The position numbers were made by a program, and so were the translations under genes. This document shows positions 35,978-47,204 of a stretch of DNA of 64,000 bases, piece after piece; within the stretch, counting starts at the first letter, position 1; every line of letters begins with the position of its first letter. Origin of the DNA: Torymus aiolomorphi (lineage: Eukaryota > Arthropoda > Insecta > Hymenoptera > Torymidae); NCBI GenBank assembly GCA_036365515.1, contig CM070876.1, positions 122,083,810 through 122,147,809 on the forward strand. The letters run 5' to 3'. Under the pieces are notes generated by a model. The model had not been told where the DNA came from and did not search any database. It was given only the letters and a program-made list of their open reading frames with translations.

Positions 35978-37574
35978 GTGCTTTATTAGTCCTTTCGGCA
36001 TACTCTTTACAATGTTTATACAGTTATTCTTGTATAAAATAAATAATAAAAAAAAACAATATAAAAATATAAACGTATTAAGTCTGTGCTTTGCAAACAG
36101 ACCTGACTAAGCTTTCTCTTCTGACCTTATTTTTATATACAATGTGATTGAATGCCCGACAGTGAGTTGCGTGGCTGTAAATTCACTTAACTTTATTCGT
36201 CTTGTGCTCTTTATTTATTTCTAATCTATTGTTTTGTATACTAAATTAAATTGTCTTTCTTTTGCTTAATATTATTAACTTCCTACATTTAACTCTATCT
36301 ATTTCCAACACTTAACACTTTGCTCTTTCCAAACACTGCATTGCAAACTTCCTGTCTACTTGTCCTGTTCTCCTCCCATTATCTCTTTTCGCTCTCCTAC
36401 CATTTCCTTCTCCATTCAATTCCTTTTCCATCTCCTCCATCCTACCTTGGCCTCTTCTCTATTCTTCCTCCTCGTCCTCCTTTCTTCTGCCCCACGCATG
36501 TTCTTTTATGTCTATCCTTGCGTCTTTAAAACCCGCCTTCCTTGCCATTTTCTTCATCCCCTATATAGCTTTCGACCTGGCTCTCCTTTCTGCTATTGTT
36601 TTCCACTCTTCAACACTTGCCATCTCCTCCTCTTTCCATTTTTTCTTGTCTCCTATATCTTCCTCTTGGCGTCCTTGCTTTCACACCATATTTTGTAGGC
36701 ATGTGGGTCCTTCGTCCTTTCCACTGTCACCACCCCTTCTTATCCAATTTCAGAGTGTATCCACTCCTCCAGTCCGATTTCCTCCTACCATTTCCTACCT
36801 TTCCTTATCATAAGCACTTTATCCTTGTGTCTCTCTACTACGTCATCACTTCCCCTCGCTCTGTCTCTACTGCTGGCCCTTCTCTGCGGGCTAGCCTTCT
36901 TCACCTCGCTTTTCAGTCTTCTCTTTTTCATGTACTTCTCACTATCCTTAAAACTGGCACTCGATCCCTCCCTCCAACTTTCCCATTCACTCCATTGGTA
37001 GTCCTCTTCTTTCTTTCTCTTTCCTTCTTCCATTCTTTCTTCAAGTCTACTCAACCTCTCTTCCATGCTTTTTCTTTCCTTTTTCATCTTGGCCTGCTAC
37101 AACTCCTCTCTTTCCTCCAGCCTCTTTACTCTCTTGTTTAGTTCATATAATCTTTTCTTCATCTCTCTCATCTTGTTTTCCATTTCTGCTTGAGTTTTTC
37201 CTTCCATGCTTACTGTGTACTGTGTACTTTCGAGGTTACGCGTGCACGTATGCGGCTTCTCGTCTGCTCTGTTCTCCCCTCTCTCATCCTTAGGGTCCGT
37301 TCACCGTTCCGCTTTTATGGTCGTTCTGTAATGCCTGTCGTGTCGCTCCTACTCTTCACGTCCTTCTACATTGACTCCTGGAAGTGCTTGCCTTGTCGTT
37401 TCTTCTCTTTTTCTTTTCCATCTTACATCGTTCAGTCTGCAGATGCTGATCTTGTCCCCGCTTAGAAGTCTCCTCCAGTCCAGGTCGATTTTTCCGGTTA
37501 CCGTGCAATCCCTTAGCACATGTGATATTGTTTCCTCTTCTTCCTTATAACATCTGCATGTCGTTTCCTCTAAT
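35978..37574 (-). mobile_element. LINE 3'-end remnant
   Basis: On the minus strand it enters from 37574 with EETTCRCY...EETISHVLRDC, the Cys/His motif found after the RT domain in LINE ORF2 proteins. It continues into a Lys/Glu-rich coiled-coil-like tail (for example MKKERKSMEERLSRLEER, 37087 downwards) broken by stops. It ends at CCGAAAGGACTAATAAAGCAC followed by the (ATT)n tail. RT and endonuclease are absent. Its insertion point borders the second copy of the 390-bp duplicated segment. Confidence 0.7.
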
Positions 37575-37965
37575 ACAAATATCTCTTAGTTACCGACATG
37601 ATGCATAGGTGATTAAAATAAATTATCTGCAACATTTAATTTATATTTAATAAAAGTGTATTTAAATATAAATATATTGATTTTTTTTTTAAACTCATGT
37701 TTTATAATACTATTTTTAATTAAAATACACGTATTAATAATGGATTTAAAGCTTTTTATATTGTAAATTTCATCTTTATTTTCCAGTAGTTTTATCTGAA
37801 ATTTGATCTGGAATTTGATAATAAGTTTGCCTCTGTGCGTCCACTCTCAAAATTCAAGAAAAAGCTTATAATAAATATTCGATTAAAAACATTGTCGTTG
37901 GTTCGGAAGAGAACTCTGTCGATATGAGGTATCCCCTTAATCGCTTTGAAATTTCTTGTAGGGGT
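37570..37965 (+). repeat. 390-bp duplicated segment, copy 2
   Basis: Second copy of 33550-33945 with scattered substitutions and short indels. It is followed by sequence that recurs in degraded form at about 41325-41455, so this is a dispersed repeat family. Confidence 0.88.
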
Positions 37966-38723
37966 ACGTTTTGAATAGCTTTCGGCTGAGTGGTTTGGGC
38001 AAAATGATTGGTCCACAAATTTCAGAAATATATGAGATTAAAATTTGTTGAACCTTTTATTCAAATCATAATTTCTCGAGAACGGCTTGATGTATCAGCT
38101 CCAAATTTATAGACAATTTTGAACGATTACTTTTAGACATTTGATATTTGAAATTTTCATGCCATCACCGCGCACCCCCACGCGTAGCCTATGAACTCTT
38201 GTATTTTCTTTATGTTTTCGCTTACTTCTTTCCCAAAAGCCTGACAAGCGACCACGATCCCCCTGCGTTTTTATTTTTTGATTATTTTTCTATCCAAATA
38301 AATGTTTTTTTTAAATTTATTTATGCTTTTTTGTAAGAGATTCTTATGTTTAATGTCTACATAACCTCAATCTTCCGTAAGAGCCAATGTTAACTCATCA
38401 CTCAAGGATTATTTTGTCCAAAAAATACTGAAAAAATTCATGTAATCTTCTTTTAAGTTAAGGAACAACATATAAAAATTCTAAATTGTTGGTTGCTTTT
38501 ATGTCAAATATAGAAATAACGACTTTATGTATCAGCTTGAAATTTATAGACTATTTAATATGCGATATAGGCAATGCGTGTGTAAAATTTCATCCAGATT
38601 ACATGGTTACTTTTTGAGATATTAGATATTTAAAATTTTGGTATTTCTGAAAAAGACTTTCTTTGTTGTCTAATTTTTTTGAAAAGTGAAAGAATAAGAG
38701 TTTTTAAGGTAAAAGAAATGGTA
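37966..38723 (+). repeat. Dispersed repeat fragments (GAGAACGGCTT family)
   Basis: Segments containing TTCTCGAGAACGGCTTGATG, AAATTTATAGAC and TTTCAGAAATAT recur at about 38025-38120, 38515-38640, 39690-39780 plus 39970-40025, and 41325-41455. Some copies are split by later insertions. No gene. Confidence 0.6.
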
Positions 38724-39678
38724 GGGTAACTGTATTACTGTGGGTGTCCTGTTCACTGCGGAATTTTTCATTCAGACGATTAATACTTTGAAAACATAAT
38801 ATTTTGACTTCGAAAAATTAGTTTAGTATAATATAATAATAATATACCGATTTGTATCAATTATTGCCCATTCTCTTTGATTTATCTATTAATAGGAATA
38901 ATTTCAAATTGAGACAGTGTGAAAAGGCTTCAAAACAGCCATTTTCGTACCAATCTTGCTACCGTAGAGTCCTCGGCTAGATCATAAAAAATCAATAAAA
39001 TATGTATTTATTCTTTAGTTTTTTTACCTTTACATCAACTAGAGGCTTCAATTTAATGTATTTGCAATAGATATGGTCATTTTTTGCTTATAGTTATAAA
39101 TAAATGAGCCGCAGCATTACGTACTTAAATATCGCGGATGCGCGCTATTCTGTGGACCAAAGAACAGAGTTTTCGTACGTATCACGGCGGCGCTGCGTCG
39201 AGTCTCCCTAACCTACAAAATTTGTTGCAACGTACGCGCTCGCGATAACAACACGGTTTTTCGCTGTATACGTCTACTCCAACATTGTTTTATAATAACT
39301 TATAATATTATTTAATTTATATTTTATTTCAATTCCTATTTATGTGAATTCAAAACAAGGTGATTTAATGAAGTAACCTAACCTTAAATTTACTCGCCTT
39401 CACATTACCCCGCAGTGATAGGGACAAGCGGTCCGGAGTGATAGGGACAAGCGGCAAATCCATCCGCAGAATAACGTACAAAATAATACGTCCACGTAAT
39501 AATTAATAATTTTATTGTTAGATTTATATTTAATGGTTGGAATATTTTATTACATATTCAGGGAGTAATATTTTTTCATTTTATTCTTTCCCTATAATCT
39601 AAAAGCCAAAAAGTAAAAAATGGCAATGGAATAAAGGTAAGAAAAATCGATGTACCGCAGTAATAGGTACAGTTACCC
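38724..39678. mobile_element. 955-bp non-autonomous DNA transposon, TA target duplication
   Basis: Ends are GGGTAACTGTATTACTGTGG at the left and the inverted GGGTAACTGTACCTATTACTG at the right, each outside a TA dinucleotide (38722-38723, 39679-39680). Subterminal copies of CGCAGTGAACAGGAC, CGCAGTGATAGGGAC and CGCAGTAATAGGTAC form a repeated motif that could bind the mobilising transposase. TA targeting suggests the Tc1/mariner superfamily. No transposase frame is present. Confidence 0.75.
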
Positions 39679-39783
39679 TATATGAATTTCAGAGATATTT
39701 GAGGTTAAGATTTGAGTTTAAGGTTAAGGTTAAGCCCTCTTTTTAAATCGTAATTTTTCGAGAACGGCTTTATGTATACTAGA

Positions 39784-40576
39784 AAATGGAAAAGACGCGC
39801 GTCTGTTGTTTGCTTCTTTTTATTTTTTATTGAGATAACAGCACGGTTCGTAGAAACATGAAATTAGCCAGAAACGCTGGTCAATTGGAGGTCGAGAAAT
39901 ACGTTTAACAATACTTTTAACTGCACTTCGATATTAATCTTGTTCTCTCTTTTATAAATGGAAACATGGAATTATAGACAATTTTGTGTGTGGTGTAGGC
40001 AATATATGTATAAAATTTCATCAAAGAAACAATATTTATTAATTATACGGAATACTGTTGTACAATGATTGTGAGCTAATAGGAATGTAGGAAAGGGGTT
40101 CTTATATACGTGTATCCACACGTAACACTTCTAGGGTTCAGAAAATTGACGACCTCGCTGAGGAAATCTTCTTTATCGGCATAAAATGCGTTGCTCGAAC
40201 CATGTAGAACTTATGATATGACAGGACACAGCAAATTATTAATGAGACTCTTCTTTATCTCTCGTGGGTTCCGGTGCAGTTTAGCTACTGGACCTTCAGT
40301 TGGGTGCCAAAATTTTGAGTGAGCTATCGCAACTTTTTAATAATAAAAAGCTAATCGGACGCATTGCTTATTTCGTTCTATCATATTCATAGGTGTATCC
40401 ACACGTAACATTTCGAAAGACTAACCAATATACTTTTTGTAAAATAACATTATGTTCAACTGTAAAAACTCATTGTTATGTTTCAAGAACGAGAAAAAAT
40501 TAGGAGCTAAGCTTCTCAGTATCTTTAAAATTTTATTGATTTTGATTCCACATTCTTTTTATTTATAGACTTTATC
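39784..40576. other. Inserted fragments with an 18-bp direct repeat
   Basis: Sequence at 39784-39965 and at about 40026 onwards splits a dispersed repeat. GTGTATCCACACGTAACA occurs exactly at about 40112 and 40391, 279 bp apart, possibly remnants of LTR ends. GGGTGCCAAAATTTTGAG at about 40300 slightly resembles a primer-binding site region. No gene body was found. Confidence 0.4.
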
Positions 40577-40771
40577 ATGGATAAATGGTCCGTAAAAAAG
40601 TTCCAATGCCCCTTCTGCCAACATATTATAATTAAGATTGTTCGGCATTTACTAGCGATGCATACCGACGAAGAAGAGGTGGCAACGATACTCAATGCCC
40701 CAAAGAGGTCGCAAGCTAGACACAAGTTGATACGAAAGTTACTTGCAAAATACAATATTGTACCAGTCTAA
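40577..40771 (+). CDS. Small C2H2 zinc-finger protein or exon (64 aa)
   Basis: Encodes MDKWSVKKFQCPFC followed by RHLLAMH, giving a C-x2-C...H-x4-H single zinc finger (residues about 11-29). It then has a conserved-looking tail DEEEVATILNAPKRSQARHKLIRKLL, a pattern I associate with short arthropod zinc-finger proteins whose tail reads EPEV..IL.LPK.SKER. The start ATG follows TTTTTATTTATAG, a good 3' splice acceptor, so this may be a downstream exon or a short gene. AATAAA lies just after the stop near 40778. Its role is unknown; nucleic-acid binding is inferred from the finger. Confidence 0.5.
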   Translation: MDKWSVKKFQCPFCQHIIIKIVRHLLAMHTDEEEVATILNAPKRSQARHKLIRKLLAKYNIVPV

Positions 40772-41607
40772 AATTAATAAAATGAAATAATTTATTTTTA
40801 CTTTGCCTTTCTTTCCTTCCTTCTAGAAGAAGCTTTGTAATAGTAATTTTCTGAGTTGTTGGACAAACATGTTATAATTGTTTTTCAAGGTGTTAAGAAT
40901 CAAAATACATGGTTTTTGAAAAATGTCTGTATGGATATATGTGCGATTCGAAAATCCGTTTTTTGATTTACCGATGCGTTTTTGTTTTATTTCGATTTTC
41001 TCAAAATTGATTTTTGCTTTTTTTAACGATAGTCGAGATATTTGAGTCAGATGGATAGCATTCGAAAAAGCATTAAAATACCTATATTTTATAAAAAAAA
41101 AAGAAAAAAGAAATTTACATAAGCTTTTACGGTTCTTTTGTTATTAACAAAAACGTGATTTTTTTTAAAGCTTATAACTCCCAAACTAAATATCAATTTT
41201 TTTTTAATCATTATAATGCAGAATATAAATAGCTACAATCTTTACAAATTTGAATTCATTCTGTCTACTAGATTTTGAGAAAAAAGTATGATTTGCATGT
41301 CAACGATTACTGGAGTAAATCTTAATCGCTTTGAAATTTCTTATAGAGTTTAATTTTGGATTGCTTTCAGCTGAGTTCTTTGGGTAAAATGATTGGTCCA
41401 TAAGTTTCAGAAATATTCAAGGTTAACATTTTTTCAACCTTTGTTTGAAATCACTTCTGATTCTTCCCTCATTGTATTTTAACCAAACTAAATCGGTGAC
41501 AAAGGCTTTTCTCCAATCACCCACCATAACTTATTGATATACTGTTACTAATTTTAATATAATAATTTATTAACCTTAAATAAAAGTCTGTCGTTATAAG
41601 CTGGTGA
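40772..41607. other. AT-rich intergenic DNA
   Basis: No gene. 41325-41455 contains a degraded copy of the dispersed GAGAACGGCTT repeat family. Confidence 0.45.
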
Positions 41608-41847
41608 TTAAACGTACGTCTCGAGAAGCATGTCTTTGTAAAATGGTGTGTAAATGGATTGACCATATGCTTCGGGTATAAAATAATTGTTTATTATGAA
41701 TTTTATCATTGTTATTCGAGAACCTTCGTATGGCAGAACAATAATGTGACATAGAATCAGACTATTATCACAAATTTTTTCTGGTTTCTCATCAACAATA
41801 AAGCATTTATACATTTTCATGGTTTTCTTCGAACTATGGCATATCAA
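41608..41847 (-). pseudogene. Possible serpin fragment
   Basis: The minus-strand frame of 79 codons contains LILCHIIVLPYEGSRITMIK, which resembles the serpin strand region ..VLELPYKGsrISMlIvLP. MKMYKCF just before it resembles the preceding MMxxxGxF strand. No reactive-centre loop or hinge follows, and the rest of the fold is missing, so at most this is an isolated exon or decayed copy. A serpin would inhibit serine proteases; nothing here shows activity. The match is short and could be chance. Confidence 0.3.
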
Positions 41848-42066
41848 GCAATTAATAGAGTTATGTACTTTGATATTGAATGTATGCCCTCTTCACTAAT
41901 TGAATATGTTGTTCATAGTATTTTGGGAACGCAAACGTTAAGGATCCAGATTATACCATTTAACTTAATATTTAGATTCGATATTTCTAAACTTATCTCT
42001 GGTGGATACCGAAAACATTTTATAGCTAATAACTGGCCATTTATATCGGAGTTGACTATAAAATAG
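41836..42066 (+). CDS. Hypothetical ORF, 76 codons
   Basis: I do not recognise this frame. It overlaps the possible serpin fragment by 12 bp on the other strand. Composition is not strongly biased. It may be non-coding. Confidence 0.15.
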   Translation: MAYQAINRVMYFDIECMPSSLIEYVVHSILGTQTLRIQIIPFNLIFRFDISKLISGGYRKHFIANNWPFISELTIK

Positions 42067-42366
42067 GTATCTTTCTTATCTAGATTCTAGCTCTCGATGA
42101 AACGCTTCTTCTCCGATTGTTTGGCCATTTAATAGATTGAAAAATATAATAAGTTTATCGAAAATGAACATGAGCTTATTCTTGAGTATTTGTCTAAGGT
42201 ATTAAAACTCATTAGTTTTTCTAATCTGGAAATGGCTGGCAGAAGGCTTGTTGTTATGACGAGGAGTATGAGAGACAGAATCAGGTGGAGAATTAAAAGT
42301 TTTGCTTAATTACTCATAGAATGAGTACAGCTAATTCTCTTTAAGTAAATATTTTTTATTTATATT

Positions 42367-42780
42367 TTGATAAACAATGCAATGCACTTAACTACTTTCT
42401 ACGTTAGTATCAAATTAGTAAGTAAATCAAATATGAATATTTTCTTGCAACGTCAATCTATAAAATGGACAATAAATGGCCAAAAAAGCATTTCATCTAA
42501 GCCATTAAAAAGCCAGTTTTACTACCTATTTCTAACTTCTTGGCCATTTCTTATACATGAATTTCTACCAGGATGGAACTCATATTATTATGCTGATTTG
42601 ACGCTTTGGATTTTCGTTGTTTTTAGAATGACCCCGCATTGCTCGATCGATACATTCGACCCAAATAAATGTGCAATAAAGAGTGATTTTATGTATTTTA
42701 GCAATGACTATGTGCTTTTATTTTTAATTCTTTTAATGTTTATTGGATGTCTACTAACTTTTACGGTCATCGAAGTTTAA
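42367..42780 (+). CDS. Hypothetical protein, 137 aa, hydrophobic C-terminus
   Basis: The longest frame in this area outside transposons. It has no family I recognise. Residues about 75-88 (DLTLWIFVVFRM) and 113-136 (YVLLFLILLMFIGCLLTFTVIEV) are hydrophobic and could be membrane segments. There are four Cys, two of them in TPHCSIDTFDPNKCAI. It ends just before the Gypsy remnant. It could be an exon of a host gene or a chance frame in AT-rich DNA. Confidence 0.25.
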   Translation: MINNAMHLTTFYVSIKLVSKSNMNIFLQRQSIKWTINGQKSISSKPLKSQFYYLFLTSWPFLIHEFLPGWNSYYYADLTLWIFVVFRMTPHCSIDTFDPNKCAIKSDFMYFSNDYVLLFLILLMFIGCLLTFTVIEV

Positions 42781-42794
42781 GGCTTCTGTATGTG

Positions 42795-43364
42795 TTATAA
42801 TTCGTGCACCAGCTGACGCGCCAGCTCCTCGATCAGCAGGCTCATGTCACCGTTCTCAGAGGTTGGCCCTGGAAAATATGGAAAAGTGGGTGGTTACTCG
42901 CTCGGTCATGAGGCGTAAGCTGAAGGGTTAGTGACATGCCCGGGGCGTTGCGGCACGCGTTCGTCGGGGGGACGGTGTTGCGGCGCGGATAGTTGTAGCT
43001 GTGTTCCGAAAGCCTTTAGGTCTTCCGCGGCTTCGGGACGGTGAGTCGCTTGCGCTTTGCGAGTGATGGCGACTTTCGCTCGTTAGCGTCTACCGGTACT
43101 CGCGTGCGTATGCTCGCCTAGCCCCCTAAGGCGCGGGTGGTTTGCGTTACCATTAACCGCGCTTTTCTCCGCGCTCCAGGTTATTGGGAATCCGTCGTCT
43201 TCGGGATCTTCCAAAGCCTGTTCGTTGCGTGCCGAGTTAACGTCTGTTGAACTCCCTGCCTCAGCGGTAAGGTCAACCTTATCGTGGTAGAGCTTAAGAT
43301 CTTCTTCGTGGGCCTTGCCCTTAGTCTTTTCGTTGCGGGGTTGGACGCAAACGTTAGTAAACAA
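42795..43364 (-). pseudogene. Gypsy pol C-terminal region
   Basis: The minus-strand frame 43364-43083 (93 codons) and a downstream segment ending SLLIEELARQLVHEL near 42800 follow the integrase piece. The first contains KLYHDKVD, like the tail after the integrase core. Beyond this I see no motif. There are stops between the pieces. Confidence 0.4.
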
Positions 43365-43379
43365 ACGTTAGTTCGGGGA

Positions 43380-45486
43380 TATGCAAGTCCTAATCTTTAT
43401 GGTTTTCTTGGAGGAACGTGGTGATCATGGTTTTCACCATGCGATTCACTCCCTCCACAGGATTCGCCTGTGCGTGATACGGGGGAATTGTCGTATGCAC
43501 AACTCCACACTTATTCGATATAAGATCGGTTTTCGACATAAAAATTAAAGATGATACACCCTGTCCCGTTTATGTGCTTCACACGCTCCGCTAATAGCAG
43601 TAATAAATTACTTAAAAAAACAGTTACACAAAATAGCACTATTCCGTAGATTTACCCATCTATTGACGCGAGGTCAGGCGTTTCCTCGTCCTCAAATATG
43701 CGAGAGACCGCGTCAGGCACGTGATTCAGTGAGCCTTTACGATGCTCGACGTCAGAGTCATGCACTTGCATTTCAAGCGCCCACCGCACTTAGCATCTGG
43801 TGGGATTATGCAAATTGCATAGCCATTTCAGACTACTATGGTCGGTTATCCCCTTAAAGTGATAGCCTTAGACATAAGCACGAAACTTGCGTATCGCCCA
43901 CAAAACTGAGAGGCATTCGTGTTCCGTGATGGAATAATTCCGTTCCGCCGCAGCCATCGTGCGGCTTGCGAAGCATAAAACTCGCTCTTCGCCGTCGATT
44001 GTCCGTGTAAGTACACTCCAAGGTCAGTATCACTCGTGTCCGTTTGAATTACGAACTGTTGTTCAAACGACGGCCGGTATAACACCGGGGCAAACGCAAT
44101 GAGAGCTTCAATCTGCTCAAATGAGCATTACTCCGCGTTACTCCATACATGCGCGACGTTGTGTTTTGTTAACATCGCTCCGTGATGGTCGCAAAGTCGG
44201 GCAAGAACTAGCGATACCACGAAGCCTTGCCAAGGAATCTTCTCAACTGTTTGAGGGTCTTCGGTGCCGGATATCCCAAAATTGGAGCAATCTTGTCTGG
44301 GTGAGGCTAAAAGCCGCCTCGGTTAACTACGACCCCGAGAAACTTGACGTCGCTGCGACCAAATTCGCTTTTCTCATGTTTAATTGTGAGACCTACGCCG
44401 TTAATGCGCTGAAGAACGTGGTTAAGCTACTTGAGGTGTTTCTGAAACGTCTCCGTGACGATGATGATATCGTCAAGATAGGAGAACGCATGAGGTTCCA
44501 TCTCCCAGCCGATACCGCGGTCCGAAAGCTCCTGAAAAGTCACTGGTGCGCCCACTACTCCATAAGGTATTCGGGTAAATTCGAAGAGACCCATTCTAGG
44601 GACAGCAAACGCGGTTTGGGCCTGCGCCTCCTTCCCCAACAGAATTTGGTGGTAGGCGCTGCTCAGATCGATCGTCGATATACATATACTGAGCATCTTG
44701 GAGTTTGCGTAGAATCGTGTCCATGTGAGGGAGCGTATATGCGCTCGCCTTCGTTACCGCATTCAATTTTCGATAATCTATACAGAATCGGTACGTGCGA
44801 TTCGCTTTCCGTTGCATCACAACAGGGCTCGACCATGCACTGGTCGTTGGGCAATAATGCTCGCTTCGAGCATCTCTCGCACTTGCTTATGCATTTTCTC
44901 CTCGATATTTTTCGAGACAGGGTAATACTTTTGCTTAATGGGCCTCGTGCTCGAGACTTCGATGTTATGTTTGGTCCAGCTGGTGCATCCTAATAGCGCG
45001 TCACTCGCGGGCAGCAGTTCGTCGAGCAACTCTTACAACTGTCGCCGTTGGGCCTCGTCAACATCCGCGAGGCCGACCGAAGCGAGATGACCATCGCTCG
45101 CTTCGTTGTGCACTAGAGATGATAATTGTAGCGAGATTCGCTCTTTAACTCCTTCGATGCTAAGCGTCGATTCGCGCGGCCATAGTACGGCATTAAATTT
45201 CCGCATGAAGTCGGCGCGAAGCAGACAGTCTGCGTCCAATTCCTCGAGGATCACCAAGTTGAGGTTATGTCGCACACCTGTCACGTCAAAGGACAGGTCT
45301 ACGTGGCCCAACACCTCCGAGGTTTTGAAATTGGTGAGACGAACGCCACTTCCGCGGTGCGGCGTAATCTTCTTGCCACATGCGGTCGCGATCTGCAAGC
45401 CAATTGGGCCTACTGCGGTATAAAATGCGCCTGAGTCGTATAGCGCACGTATCCGCTATCCACCAAGACCCACAGGTAAATGCCAT
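43380..45486 (-). pseudogene. Gypsy pol remnant: protease, RT, RNase H, integrase fragment
   Basis: Reading on the minus strand: near 45480-45030 an aspartic-protease region followed by VLGHVDLSFDVTGVRHNLNL and LDADCLLRADFMRKF. The RT has YRFCIDYRKLNAVT (44790), STIDLSSAYHQI (first catalytic Asp, about 44675), and FSYLDDIIIV (about 44465, catalytic Asp pair). RNase H follows with FEQQFVIQTDTSD (about 44065) and ends HRKGSLNHVPDAVSRI (about 43710). The integrase is reduced to HTTIPPYHAQANPVEGVNR (about 43500); its zinc-binding and first catalytic regions are deleted. Several frame changes are present, for example near 44780, 44420 and 44000. Confidence 0.82.
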
Positions 45487-46258
45487 CGTGAGTATTCTGA
45501 TTGACTCAGGGTACTCAAATTTCCTTCCGAGTTGGTAGAGGTGGCTGCGACGGCTGCTGCCGGGGCGCCTTGCAGTAGCGCCATTCTGGTCGCATCAGGT
45601 TGCTAAGATAGATAGATAGATAGATAAGATATTTATTTGTGCTGGTCAAAATATACAGATACTACGATTAAAACATTTCATGTCACAGATGCGTTACATT
45701 GTCAAAGTTTATACCACATTATTATTTTGTCAATAGTTTTATATCTCACCATTATTTCGATAATACTTTAATATCACATAATTACTTTATCAGCGTCTCA
45801 AATCACATAATTACATGAGTATAACGCAACATATTTCGCTAACACATTTCTTATTATCACGTCAAGGGAATTATACGTGTAATAACAACAAATAGAAAAA
45901 TAAAAAAAATACAGTCGAGAAGACAATAGTACTAGAAATATACCTACGTCTTTATATTCTATCAGTCTCTATTAAGTGATCCCGTATCGCGAGTTTGAAC
46001 TTTTTGGGTTTCTTATTCTATGAGGAATCGAGTGCCGGAGTACACAAGAGAACAGAAATCTCAGTGAGGAACAACAAGAGCGCTTGCAAGATGTTTGCGT
46101 ATGGCCTCGATGGTCCAGAATCGAAAAGATTTGAGTCCACTTAGAGCTCTATTAACCTTACGGCTAATTGTATCCACTTGCGGTTTCCACTTTAGTCTAG
46201 AATCCATTACAACCCCGAGGTTCGTAACTATATCGACAAAGGGAACGAAGTCACCATC

Positions 46259-46960
46259 TTACACCTCAATGCTTGGCAGTTGTGAATCCTGTAATATATT
46301 GATATTATATTCTCCACCAAAAATAATTGCCTTAGTCTTCCCTACATCGAGGCAGAGTGCATTTTCGGAAGTCCATGTCGACACCTTACGCGCCACATTA
46401 GAAAAGCGGTCAATGCCCTCATGAAGATCGTCCCTTGTAACCTGAATATAAACCTGCAGATCGTCAGCATAGAGTAGATGATCTACACCGTTTGTTAATT
46501 TACTATTTCGATTTTGAAAAGCTACTAATATATCTTGTAAATCATTAATGTACAAATTGAACAGAAGATGCTCCAAAACTGAGCCCTGTGGTATGTCAAG
46601 ATTGGTTGTAAGCCAATCTGAGTCCCCATTAGTTTTAGTAAGCACTTTTTAAAAGCCAGCTTGATGGGGGCAAGAATTTTCATCGAATCAATAAAATTAG
46701 ATATTTGATCATGAACAATTTTTTTCTAGTACCTTGGAGAGAAAGCGAAGAATGGCAATCGGACGGTAGTCCGAAATAGTTGAGTGTATGGCTTTATTTT
46801 TTAGAGGCATTAGTCGAGCTTTCTTCCAGGTTCCTGGAAAGAATCCACTCGAAAGCGAGGAGTTGAAAATTTTCATGAGTTGATGGCCTATAATTGGGAG
46901 CGACTTCGCGATAACATTTTGGGGTATTCCGTCCTCAGGCCTCTGAAAGAATGTCATCAA
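46259..46960 (-). pseudogene. LINE reverse transcriptase with internal deletion
   Basis: 46960-46709 carries the N-terminal RT motifs (EDGIPQNVI, FPGTWKKARLMPL, SDYRPIAILRFLSKVLEK). The next segment jumps to IPQGSVLEHLLFNLYIND and LLYADDLQVYI (46645-46259), with LDVGKTKAIIF. The region that should hold the first catalytic Asp (FDFSKAFD in relatives) is missing near 46650, a deletion of perhaps 100 codons. This copy could not be active. Confidence 0.8.
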
Positions 46961-47204
46961 GATTTGTTCGCCGCTCTGTCATGGAAACAGATACCCCTGC
47001 GAAATGCTTATTTAGCTCATCAGGAGAGAAACCATGAAGTTCCTCTCGAGTTTGAGGTCCAAGGCCTCCCAATTCCTTCCAGATATTTTTGTTGCTTTCT
47101 AATGCTTCAAAAATTCGATTTTGTATAACACCTCTTGCGCTTCAACACTGCATTGTTCTGCATGAGCAGCGATAGACTGGTATTCTTGCCATAACACAAT
47201 GTTC

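Noticed and set aside
36320..37465. Several plus-strand frames (69-181 codons), some membrane-like
   Set aside because: They are Ser/Leu/Phe-rich shadows of the minus-strand LINE tail with its Lys/Glu-rich coding sequence.
40112..40408. Solo LTR with primer-binding site
   Set aside because: An 18-bp direct repeat and a weak TGGCACCC-like motif are present, but no LTR borders or retroelement body.
42150..42308. Frame ending EMAGRRLVVMTRSMRDRIRW
   Set aside because: It vaguely recalls an F-box end, but is short, lacks the conserved leucines, and has no start or splice evidence.
44121..44993. 290-codon plus-strand frame
   Set aside because: It is antisense to the Gypsy reverse transcriptase, whose catalytic motifs are clear on the minus strand.
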